Positions 1 to 6,023 of a DNA stretch of 6,650 bases are shown here, piece after piece. The stretch covers positions 1-6,650 of the forward strand of contig JAKAIH010000156.1 in NCBI GenBank assembly GCA_021825225.1, read 5' to 3'. Every line of letters begins with the position of its first letter. Positions within the stretch are counted from its first letter, which is position 1. Position numbers and translations under genes: made by a program. The stretch comes from Pseudomonadota bacterium. GTDB lineage: Bacteria > Pseudomonadota > Gammaproteobacteria > Burkholderiales > SG8-39. The notes under the pieces are model-generated. The model was not told the DNA's origin, searched no databases, and was given only the letters and a program-made list of their open reading frames with translations.

Positions 1-549
1 CTCATCCTTGAGGCGCCGCCGTTCCGCTTCGAGCAGAACCCGCTCGGCCTCGGCCCGCGCCTCGGCCGCCGCGGCGGCCTCCTGCGCCAGCCGCAGGCGG
101 TCCTGCTCGATGTTCAGCCGCTCCTCGGCCTTCGCCAGGGCTTCAGCCTCCAACTCGGCGCTGCTGCGCGCCATTTCGACGGCTTCCTGCTCCGCTGCCT
201 GTCGGCGTCGCGTCTCCTGCAGCAGGGCAATATCTGCCGCCGATTTCGCCTGCGCGGCCCGCGCGCACTCCTCGGACGCACGCGCATGCGCAAGCGCCGC
301 CGCCTTGGCGCGGTTTTCCTGCTTCACGCGTTTTTGCTCGGCTTCGAGCAGGGCCTGCTCGGCTTCGGCTCGCGCCTTGGCCTCTGCGACAGCCTCCTGC
401 TCCGCGCGCAGGCGCTCGTCGGCAGCAGCCGCAGCCGCCTGCGCCAGCTGCAGGCGCGCCTGCTCCGCTTTCTGTCTTTCCTGCGACTTGGCAGCAGCTT
501 CGGCTTCGAGTTCGGCGCGCGCACGTGCCATCTCGGTGGCGCGCTGCTC
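1..549 (-). repeat. Internal tandem-like duplication inside the coiled-coil gene
   Basis: Two stretches of the coiled coil align: residues 429-506 (bases 316-549) and 548-611 (bases 1-192, continuing past the edge or ending there). Shared landmarks are EMAR (434-437 and 553-556), AELEAEA soon after, RLQLAQ versus RLRLAQ, and LLEAEQKRVKQE versus LLEAERRRLKDE. The shared Met positions are 119 codons apart, and the second copy lacks 14 residues in its middle. This indicates growth of the gene by duplication followed by divergence. More copies may lie beyond the left edge. Confidence 0.7.
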
Positions 550-1833
550 CGCCTGCGCCCGCGCCTCGGCTCCGGCAGCGGCCTCGCGTTCCGCATCGGC
601 CTTGGCCAGCGCAGCGGCGGTCGCTTCGCGATCGGCCTCGGCGCGCGCGCTGGTGGCGGCGATGGCTTCTTCGGCGGCAACGATGCGCGCCTGCAGTCCT
701 GCAATCGCTTCGGCTTCGCGCTCGGCCTCGATCTGCGCCAGACGTTCGAGCTCCGCTTCTGCGCGCGCGCGTTCATCGGCATCGCTGCTGGCGGCGAGTT
801 CGGCCTCCAGCCGTCCCTGCACTGCGGCAAGCTCGCGCGCCTGGGCGCGCGCGCGCGCCGCTGCGGCCGCTTCCGCCTCGGCTTCGGCACGCGCCTTGGC
901 TTCCGCCTGTGCGCGCAGTTCGCGTTCCATGCGCAGGCGTGCCTGCCGCGTTTCCTGCATCTGCGCGGCGACCTCCTGCCTGACCTTGGTCTGCGCCAGC
1001 AGGCGCTCCTCTTCCAGGATGCGCGTTTCGGCCTGCTCGGCGAAACTCGATTCGACTTCGATGCGCGCCGTGGCGACGGACGTCAAAGCCTCCTCCGAGC
1101 GCGCCTTTTGCTGCGCGGCTTCGCGCGCCAGTTCCTGTGCGCCGGAGCGCGCCTCGGTCAATTGCTCTGCATGAAATTCGGCTTGCGCGCGGCGGCGGCT
1201 CGCCTCCAGCGCCTGAGCCTCGGCCACCGCGCGCGCGCGGCGGCGTTCCTTTTCCCGCTGCACCTCCTGTGCGCGGGTCCGGGCGGCGGCCTCCATTTCC
1301 TGGAGCAGGCGCTGCAATTCGTCCGCCTCGGCCTGCATGCGCTCGGCCTCGCTGCGTTCGATTACCGTCTTCGCCTGGGTGCGTGCCTGCAATTCGCGTT
1401 CGGCCGACAGGCGGGCCAGCGCTGTTTCCGTCGCCTGCTTGTCGGCTTGCGCGCGTGCTTCGGCTTCGGCCGTGGCCAGCGTTTCCGCCTGCCTGCGCTC
1501 GGCGGCCGTGATTTGGGCGCGGTTCTCCGCCTCCATGCGTATGCGCGCACAAGCCGCGGCTTCCTCTTCGGCCTTCATGCGCGCTTCGGCCGCGCTCTTG
1601 GCCTGGCTCTCTGCCAGTGCCTTGGCCTCGGCCGTTTCGCGCGCGCGCGCTTCCGCGCGCGCACGCACGTTGGCCGCGGCCGTCGCCTTGGCCTCGGCCT
1701 CGATGCGCGCCACCGCCTGCTTGATTGCGCCGAGTTCGGCCTGCTGCCGCTCCTGCGGATCCGGATCGGGGAGCTCGCCGCTGCCAGCATCGAATGCCAA
1801 CACGAGCCGGGTTGCGTCTGCGCTGGATTTCAT
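1..1833 (-). CDS. Very long Ala/Glu/Arg-rich coiled-coil protein, N-terminal 611 residues (partial at left edge)
   Basis: The frame runs without a stop from the ATG at 1833 to base 1, giving 611 residues with the C terminus outside the window. AAGGGA (1842-1847) stands eight bases before the ATG, supporting this start. The first 26 residues are non-repetitive and end in LPDPDP. From residue 27 to 611 there is no proline, Trp or Tyr and only a few glycines; the sequence is almost wholly Ala, Glu, Arg, Gln, Lys and Leu, predicting one extended alpha-helix or coiled coil of cytoskeletal or scaffold type. No signal peptide or membrane segment is present in this part. Residues 429-506 and 548-611 are diverged copies of one unit (see the repeat entry). 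The family is not identifiable: composition resembles many coiled-coil proteins, and similarity to any named one would be unreliable. It begins 175 bases after the HDOD gene. An AATAAT (1905-1910) could be a -10 element but lacks a clear -35. A 6-bp hairpin (1882-1896) lies in the leader. Confidence 0.88.
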   Translation of the reverse strand, partial: MKSSADATRLVLAFDAGSGELPDPDPQERQQAELGAIKQAVARIEAEAKATAAANVRARAEARARETAEAKALAESQAKSAAEARMKAEEEAAACARIRMEAENRAQITAAERRQAETLATAEAEARAQADKQATETALARLSAERELQARTQAKTVIERSEAERMQAEADELQRLLQEMEAAARTRAQEVQREKERRRARAVAEAQALEASRRRAQAEFHAEQLTEARSGAQELAREAAQQKARSEEALTSVATARIEVESSFAEQAETRILEEERLLAQTKVRQEVAAQMQETRQARLRMERELRAQAEAKARAEAEAEAAAAARARAQARELAAVQGRLEAELAASSDADERARAEAELERLAQIEAEREAEAIAGLQARIVAAEEAIAATSARAEADREATAAALAKADAEREAAAGAEARAQAEQRATEMARARAELEAEAAAKSQERQKAEQARLQLAQAAAAAADERLRAEQEAVAEAKARAEAEQALLEAEQKRVKQENRAKAAALAHARASEECARAAQAKSAADIALLQETRRRQAAEQEAVEMARSSAELEAEALAKAEERLNIEQDRLRLAQEAAAAAEARAEAERVLLEAERRRLKDE

Positions 1834-1986
1834 GTGCACCGTCCCTTGGTGAATGCGCGGCAGGCCCACGCCTGCACGCCGGGCGGCCGAGCCGCCTTGT
1901 GCACATTATTCGCCGCGACCCGCAAGTCGAATCGCGGAACAGACTCGGTTTTCCGCCGTTTATCCGCCCCTGCGCCGAATCGCCGC

Positions 1987-2008
1987 CAATCCGTCCGGCG
2001 ACGGATTG
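1987..2008 (-). terminator. Stem-loop immediately after the HDOD stop codon
   Basis: CAATCCGTC and GACGGATTG form a perfect 9-bp stem with a 4-base loop, beginning at the base after the TAG stop. No run of T follows on the minus strand, so it is not a classic intrinsic terminator. It may instead protect the 3' end of the EAL/HDOD message, slow transcription, or assist Rho-dependent ending before the coiled-coil gene. The hairpin is seen directly; its role is inferred. Confidence 0.5.
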
Positions 2009-2866
2009 CTACATGCGATTGATCGACGCCTTGACCCGAGCCGACAGCTCGGCGAATTTCTGCTGGGTCAAATCGAGCTCGGTCAATGCCCAATCGCCGC
2101 CGACCGCCCACTCGTGGCATTGCGTGCCGATGGCCGTGCAGTACAGCTGCTCGGCGACCAGACCGACTGCGATCAGCGCAGGCGCCCCCGGCTGCGCCCC
2201 GGCCAGGATTTCTTCTGAATACAGCACGTCGTGGTGATACAGGATGGCGCAGCACAGCGAATCCGACAATTGCCAGCTGCGCGCAAGCTGCGCCCCGATG
2301 CGCGCATGATTGGTATCGTAGCGCTCGTTTTCGATTTCCACCACCGGCTCGCCCGGACTGAGCGCCGAACCGTCGAAAATATCCGCGTAGATCGGAAATT
2401 TCTGCTGCATCACCGGCATGCCGCAGTCGCGAAACAGGCCGTAGGTGCAGGCCACGCCGCTGTCGCCGCTTGCGGTTTCGCGCGCCAGCAGCGCCGCTAT
2501 CAGCGAGGTCGCCATCGAGGTCTTCCAATAGCGCTCCATGCCCGGCCCGACCGAGCCGGAAAAAGCCTGCCGCAGCAGCAGTCCGGTCACCAGTTGCGTC
2601 ACTGTATTCATGCCCAGCAGCGCCAGCGCCTGCTGCACCGAGGCGGCCTTGCTGCGCAGGCCGTAGAACGACGAGTTCGCCACCTTCAGCACCGCCGAGG
2701 CGAGCGCAACGTCGCCGCCAATCAGCTGGCCGATGCGGCGAAAGTCCGGCTCGTCGGTGCGCGTTTCCCGCAGCAGCTTGGTCAGAATCGCGGGACACGG
2801 CGGTATGCCGATCTCCTGCACCGCCTCGTCGGCGTCGTGCCCGATCGGCTCTTCCTTGGTGTTCAT
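2009..2866 (-). CDS. Standalone HDOD-domain protein
   Basis: A 285-residue soluble protein that is mostly one HDOD domain, a non-catalytic relative of HD hydrolases used as a protein-interaction module in bacterial signalling. Landmarks: IPPCPAIL (21-28), GGDVALASAVLKVANSSFYG (50-69), SVQQALALLG (76-85), ERYWKTS (111-117), YGLFRDCG (142-149), ARIGAQLARSW (188-198) and AILYHHD (207-213). The HD dyad found in active enzymes is RD at 146-147, and the helix that usually carries a His has Thr116, so hydrolysis is not expected. The C-terminal 70 residues form an extra helical segment without a recognised motif. The ATG at 2866 has a strong Shine-Dalgarno AGGAGG (2872-2877) five bases upstream, within the 26-base gap after the EAL gene, which fixes the start. 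A 9-bp stem-loop begins right after its stop codon. The binding partner is unknown; the EAL neighbour is the first candidate. Confidence 0.93.
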   Translation of the reverse strand: MNTKEEPIGHDADEAVQEIGIPPCPAILTKLLRETRTDEPDFRRIGQLIGGDVALASAVLKVANSSFYGLRSKAASVQQALALLGMNTVTQLVTGLLLRQAFSGSVGPGMERYWKTSMATSLIAALLARETASGDSGVACTYGLFRDCGMPVMQQKFPIYADIFDGSALSPGEPVVEIENERYDTNHARIGAQLARSWQLSDSLCCAILYHHDVLYSEEILAGAQPGAPALIAVGLVAEQLYCTAIGTQCHEWAVGGDWALTELDLTQQKFAELSARVKASINRM

Positions 2867-2892
2867 TTCATCCTCCTCAACATGGCGCTCGC

Positions 2893-3663
2893 CTAGGCGA
2901 GGGGTTGCGGTGCCTCTACGCCGAAGCCCTGGGCGAAATCGACGCCCAGCTCGCGCAACTGCTCTATGGTCCGCTCGCTTTCGACATGTTCGGCAATGGT
3001 CTTGATGCCGCGCGCATGGCAGTCGCGGTTGATTGCATCTACCCGCTCCACGCCGGCGCTGCCCTGGGCGAGCAGACGCACCAGTCCGGGGCTGAGCTTG
3101 ACGAACTCGGGCCTCAGGCGCCGGCGCAATTCCTGCGCCGCATCGCCGCCGTCGAAGCGGGCCAGGATGAAGCGGCAGCCCTCCGGCCTGAGTTGCTCCG
3201 CCAGGGCGAGCAGCGCCTCGATGCGTCCGAGCGCGCCATCGCAGATGATCTCGAACGATATGCTGCCCGGGGGCAGCGCCGCCGCCCGCAGGTGCCGGCC
3301 GGCGTATTCCGCGAATTTTCGATCGGTGAGCGTGTCGGCCGACAGGTTGATGCTGTTGTGCGGCACCGGCCAGTCGGGTTTGACTGCCAGCCTGCCGCGT
3401 ATCCAGCGCACGACGCGGTTCACCACCCAGCGATCGAGGTAAGGCATCAGGCCGCTGTCCTCCAGGATGGAGAAGAAGCTCCCGGGCGGCAGCAGTTTGT
3501 TTTCTTCCTCCTGAAAGCGGATCAGTATTTCGCGAAACGGGCCCGCCCCCTGCACGGTGACCAGCGGCGCGATCAATTGCCCGTAGAGTACGAATTCATC
3601 CTGCCGCAGCGCCGATGCGAGCCGCTCGGCCAGGGCCTGGTTGGGATGTACTGCCTGATCCAT
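2893..3663 (-). CDS. Standalone degenerate EAL-domain protein
   Basis: A 256-residue protein consisting of little more than one EAL domain, the usual size for that fold. Landmarks in order: FVLYGQLIAPL (24-34), EIL at 45-47 in place of EAL, the GLMPYLDRWVV helix (71-81), INLS with Asn106, SFEI with Glu138, KLS with Lys189, AEHVE with Glu225 and QGFGVEAP (245-252). The active EAL motif DDFG reads ARFD at 168-171, so both metal-binding aspartates are lost. Active EAL enzymes hydrolyse c-di-GMP to pGpG and need those residues; this one is predicted inactive and is more likely a c-di-GMP receptor or a protein-binding regulator. No GGDEF, PAS or membrane segment is present. The ATG at 3663 follows GGAAGG four bases upstream. 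Its stop lies 26 bases before the HDOD start, so the two form an operon and their products may act together, mirroring the fused EAL-HDOD protein upstream. Confidence 0.9.
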   Translation of the reverse strand: MDQAVHPNQALAERLASALRQDEFVLYGQLIAPLVTVQGAGPFREILIRFQEEENKLLPPGSFFSILEDSGLMPYLDRWVVNRVVRWIRGRLAVKPDWPVPHNSINLSADTLTDRKFAEYAGRHLRAAALPPGSISFEIICDGALGRIEALLALAEQLRPEGCRFILARFDGGDAAQELRRRLRPEFVKLSPGLVRLLAQGSAGVERVDAINRDCHARGIKTIAEHVESERTIEQLRELGVDFAQGFGVEAPQPLA

Positions 3664-3746
3664 GCTGCCTTCCGGCTGGGAAGTCGAGGGAAAACGGACG
3701 CACGCGAACGCGCAGGCCGAACCGCTTTATGCGCTTTACCCCGTGT

Positions 3747-3774
3747 ATTACGGCATGCTGTCCGGACTTCTTTA
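3747..3774 (-). promoter_or_regulatory. Weak sigma-28-like promoter before the EAL/HDOD pair
   Basis: The minus strand carries TAAAGAAG (TAAA at 3771-3774) and, 12 bases after that octamer, GCCGTAAT (3747-3754). Compared with TAAAGTTT-N11-GCCGATAA the spacer is one base long and the -10 element lacks one A, so TAAA and the final TAA keep the consensus distance. It lies in the non-coding gap 3664-3864, about 80 bases before the EAL start. The match is weaker than the other two and rests partly on its company. Confidence 0.35.
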
Positions 3775-3864
3775 ACCGTGCGCCGGAATCAGAGCGCGTC
3801 CGTTTCGATCCCCGATGATGCGATGGCCTGCGGCCGGCGCGGCGCTTGGCCCGCACGGCCCGGA

Positions 3865-4299
3865 TCAGTTGCGCATCTGGCACAGCCCGACCGGGCATGC
3901 GTAGGTCTCTCGGCCTTCCCCGGAGAACGCACTCACCGCCGCCAGCGCATGCCTGTGCGGCTCGGCATCGGCCTCCAGCGTCACCTCCACGCTGGAGCCG
4001 CGCGCTACGCCGAAAGCGACCAGCATGCGCTCGTCCTCGAGCGCTTTGAGGCCGACCAGCAACTCCAGCCCATTGATCCACACGACGATGTCGTTGCCCG
4101 GTTCCACCACCTCCCGGAACACGCGCTCCATGACCTGCAGCCTGACCAGCAGCCCGTCGCAACCCAGCGGCAGCAGGGTCAGCACGCCCGCCTGCTCGGG
4201 CATCTCGCCGCCGATGAGGATGCGGTCCTTGAACCCGACCCAATGCCGGCGCAGCCGGTTATTGCTGCGCGGGTTCCACAGCCGCGCGAGCTTAGCCAT
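3865..4299 (-). CDS. Hypothetical protein (144 aa), coupled to the 62-aa gene; possible divergent PilZ-like fold
   Basis: The start ATG (4299) overlaps the stop of the 62-aa gene by 8 bases and has its own Shine-Dalgarno AGGA six bases upstream, inside that gene. The protein begins with a basic segment (MAKLARLWNPRSNNRLRRHW), followed by alternating hydrophobic stretches that look beta-rich: GVLTLLPL (38-45), GLLVRLQVMERVF (49-61), NDIVVWINGLELLVGL (69-84), MLVAFGV (92-98) and SSVEVTLEA (102-110). It ends with a Cys pair CPVGLC (135-140) next to the C terminus. No family is recognised with confidence. An RxxxR at 11-15 followed about 25 residues later by a turn at LPLGCDGLLVRL recalls the layout of PilZ c-di-GMP receptors, but the required D-x-S-x-x-G motif is absent (Leu and Pro replace Asp and Ser), so this is only a hypothesis. 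It is probably soluble and cytoplasmic. A gap of about 200 bases follows before the EAL gene. Confidence 0.78.
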   Translation of the reverse strand: MAKLARLWNPRSNNRLRRHWVGFKDRILIGGEMPEQAGVLTLLPLGCDGLLVRLQVMERVFREVVEPGNDIVVWINGLELLVGLKALEDERMLVAFGVARGSSVEVTLEADAEPHRHALAAVSAFSGEGRETYACPVGLCQMRN

Positions 4300-4480
4300 G
4301 GCGCTTCCTGCGGTGCTTTCTGCGCATCGCGTCGGCGAGGCAGCGCAGGCAGATGGCAATCGCCCGGTCCTGCAGCGCCCGTTCATAGGGCAGCGACAGG
4401 CCGCTGCGCATCCACGCCTGGCGCAAGGTGGTTTCGTTTCGCGTATCTGCCTCCAGAGGCAGGGCCAGCTGCAGATCCAT
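4292..4480 (-). CDS. Small basic protein of unknown function (62 aa)
   Basis: I do not recognise this family. Evidence that it is a gene: an excellent Shine-Dalgarno sequence AAGGAGG (4486-4492) five bases before the ATG, a promoter match upstream, and a stop that overlaps the next start in the arrangement ATGGCTAA, typical of translational coupling. The product has a short hydrophobic start (MDLQLALPLEA), a central helix-prone stretch with Trp23, RSGLSLPYERAL (25-36) and two cysteines (C44, C47), and a strongly basic tail RRKHRRKRHG (53-62). The tail suggests binding to nucleic acid or to an acidic partner. No signal peptide or membrane segment is evident. It is likely made together with the 144-aa protein and may be its partner. 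Position among EAL/HDOD genes and under a sigma-28-like promoter points to motility or c-di-GMP signalling, which is inference only. Confidence 0.75.
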   Translation of the reverse strand: MDLQLALPLEADTRNETTLRQAWMRSGLSLPYERALQDRAIAICLRCLADAMRRKHRRKRHG

Positions 4481-4550
4481 GGCAACCTCCTTTGCGGAGC
4501 ACTGCGGTGCGGAATGCTGCGTAGGCGCAATACCCGGCGCCTTGTCGGAA

Positions 4551-4577
4551 TTATCGTCACGGTCCGGCGCAACTTAA
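4551..4577 (-). promoter_or_regulatory. Sigma-28 (FliA)-type promoter before the 62-aa/144-aa gene pair
   Basis: The minus strand reads TTAAGTTG (4570-4577), an 11-base spacer, then GACGATAA (4551-4558). This matches the FliA consensus TAAAGTTT-N11-GCCGATAA at 6 of 8 and 7 of 8 positions with the exact spacer. Transcription would start near 4544, giving a leader of about 64 bases that ends in a strong Shine-Dalgarno sequence before the 62-aa gene. It stands in a 193-base non-coding gap, where a promoter is expected. Dependence on FliA is inferred from the match alone. Confidence 0.6.
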
Positions 4578-4635
4578 GCGGGGAATAGAGCGGCCGGTGC
4601 GGCTCAACTCCGGCTTTTGCCGGCCGGCGCAAGTT
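4564..4635. repeat. Pair of 12-base near-identical repeats 60 bases apart
   Basis: CCGGCGCAACTT (4564-4575) and CCGGCGCAAGTT (4624-4635) differ at one base and begin exactly 60 bases apart in the gap before the 62-aa gene. The first overlaps the -35 element and spacer of the sigma-28-like promoter, so the pair could be a regulator's binding sites. In DNA this GC-rich, chance is also possible. Confidence 0.3.
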
Positions 4636-4673
4636 CCGACCCGGCCCCCGCGGGAACGCGCCGGCCCGGCGGG

Positions 4674-6023
4674 TCAGGCCGCGGCGGCGACGACCCCGTT
4701 GGCCCAGTCGCGCGCTTCGATTTCGGCACGCATCAGATCGCAGGGTGCCAAACCGGGGAGTTCGGCGAGGATGCGCGCGACGCCGGGCCGGTCGTCGGTC
4801 TCCAGCGCCTCGGTCAGGCAAAGCAGGCGGCCAAGCGCGCCGCTGCGCTCGAGCAGGGCCGCTTTCACCTCCTGCGGCAGGCTGAGCTGACCCAGCAGTT
4901 CCCGCAGCGGCACGCCGAACACCGTGTCCAGCAAGGACAAGACTCCGGTCATGAACACACTGTCCTGGTAGGCGCGGTCGGCGGCCCGTTCTGCGTGCGC
5001 GATGGTTTCCATGAAGCGCGCCCTGGTCGCGGCGAGCTGCATCAGCGGGTTGGTCGAATCCGCGCTTCCCTTGGGCGCCGCATACAGCAGCAGCTGGATC
5101 CAGCGCTGCATCTGCTTGCGGCCCAGGACGACAATGGCGTGCTTCAGGGAGCTGACGGTCTGTCCGGTTCCCAGGGCCACCGAGTTCACCAGGCGCAGCA
5201 GATTGAAGGTGAGGTTCGGATGCTGCTTGAGCTCGCGTTCGATGTCGCCGGTTTCGGCTTCGTTCGCCACCAGGGCCAGCACCCGCAGCAGGGCGAGCCT
5301 TCCCGTATCCAGACGCCTGCCGGCAAGCACCTCGGGGCGGGCGAAGTGATAGCCCTGAAACAGGTCGATTCCCAGCGCCCGGCACTCGCGAAACTGTTCC
5401 CTGGTTTCGACCTTTTCGGCCAGCAGGGCTAGCGGCCAGCCGCGCAGCCGGCGCACCAGTGCGGGCAGTTGCGCGCTCTCGATCTGCAGCAGGTCGAGTT
5501 TCACCACGTCCACGATTTCCAGCAGCGGCGCCAGCGCTTCGCTGTACCCGACCACGTCGTCCAGCGCAAGGCTGTAGCCCGATTGCTTGAGTTCGCGGCA
5601 GCGCTCGATGATCGGAGCATCGACGACGATGGTCTCCAGCAGCTCCAGCACCACCTGCTTGCGCGGCAGGGAGTAGACCAGATCGCTCAGGAGGAACTCG
5701 GCGTTCGCATTGACGTAGCCTTTGTGCTCGCCCAGCACCTGTTGCGTGCCGAATTCGTTGAATGCGTGCAGCACCACCGACGCGGTCGCCGCCATGTCGT
5801 CGCTGACGTTGGCACCCGCCGCGCGCCCGTCGCGAAACAGCAGTTCGAAGCCGATGAGGTGCTGGTCGCGGTCGAGTATGGGCTGACGGCCGAGGAAGAA
5901 CTGCCGCAGTTGCGACAGCTCAGCCTCCGGCGTCAGCGCAGCGGCAGACACCGCGGCCGCGGCTGAGAGCGCCCCGGCGGAAACTTTCGCTACCGTGCCT
6001 GGTGATTCCATTTGAGGTTTCAT
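4674..6023 (-). CDS. EAL-HDOD fusion signalling protein (YuxH-like)
   Basis: This 449-residue cytoplasmic protein has the EAL-then-HDOD architecture of the YuxH-like family (COG3434). Residues 1-40 are an Ala-rich, probably disordered tail. The EAL-like domain spans about 42-235: FLGRQPIL at 43-50, FELLFR (59-64) replacing the EAL signature, VNAN (104-107), LELLE (126-130), the paired Asp155-Asp156 in LALDD, VKLD (174-177), AEKVE (202-206) and QGYHFARP (223-230). Several c-di-GMP/metal-site positions are kept but the EAL triplet is ELL, as is common in this family, so phosphodiesterase activity is doubtful. The HDOD domain fills about 240-449, with the family pattern LLRLVNS then SSLKHAIVVLG. 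No membrane segment is seen. The start is uncertain: Met1 and Met5 both lack a Shine-Dalgarno sequence, an in-frame stop lies just upstream of Met1, and the sigma-28-like promoter overlaps Met1, favouring Met5 (ATG at 6011). The exact role is unknown; related proteins act in c-di-GMP, motility or stress signalling. Confidence 0.93.
   Translation of the reverse strand: MKPQMESPGTVAKVSAGALSAAAAVSAAALTPEAELSQLRQFFLGRQPILDRDQHLIGFELLFRDGRAAGANVSDDMAATASVVLHAFNEFGTQQVLGEHKGYVNANAEFLLSDLVYSLPRKQVVLELLETIVVDAPIIERCRELKQSGYSLALDDVVGYSEALAPLLEIVDVVKLDLLQIESAQLPALVRRLRGWPLALLAEKVETREQFRECRALGIDLFQGYHFARPEVLAGRRLDTGRLALLRVLALVANEAETGDIERELKQHPNLTFNLLRLVNSVALGTGQTVSSLKHAIVVLGRKQMQRWIQLLLYAAPKGSADSTNPLMQLAATRARFMETIAHAERAADRAYQDSVFMTGVLSLLDTVFGVPLRELLGQLSLPQEVKAALLERSGALGRLLCLTEALETDDRPGVARILAELPGLAPCDLMRAEIEARDWANGVVAAAA

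Noticed and set aside
773..1906. Minus-strand 377-codon frame overlapping the coiled-coil gene
   Set aside because: It is an out-of-register reading of the same repetitive DNA, rich in Gly and Arg with no ribosome site; the frame starting at 1833 gives the coherent coiled coil.
1905..1975. Promoter for the coiled-coil gene (AATAAT at 1905-1910, or a GCGGATAA sigma-28-like -10 further upstream)
   Set aside because: The -10-like boxes are good, but neither has an acceptable -35 element at the right distance, so no promoter is called.
8..2022. Long plus-strand open frames (8-1174 and 286-2022)
   Set aside because: They lie antisense to the coiled-coil gene and exist because codons such as GCG, CGC, GAG and CAG have no stop on the reverse strand. 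Their products are Ser/Ala/Arg or Leu/Gly/Arg-rich junk without a domain, and the minus frame has a start, a ribosome site and a consistent helical protein.
2470..4524. Plus-strand 684-codon open frame
   Set aside because: It runs antisense across the HDOD, EAL and two small genes, all of which have recognisable domains or good gene signals. Its translation shows no domain.
4610..4623. CCGGC-AAAA-GCCGG hairpin as a terminator of the EAL-HDOD gene
   Set aside because: The stem is only 5 bp and no T tract follows on the minus strand; in DNA this GC-rich, such hairpins arise by chance.
3865..5385. 506-codon minus frame reading into the 144-aa gene
   Set aside because: Only its last 144 codons look real. 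The upstream part is an out-of-frame reading of the EAL-HDOD and 62-aa genes; the start at 4299 has a ribosome site and an overlap with the 62-aa stop.
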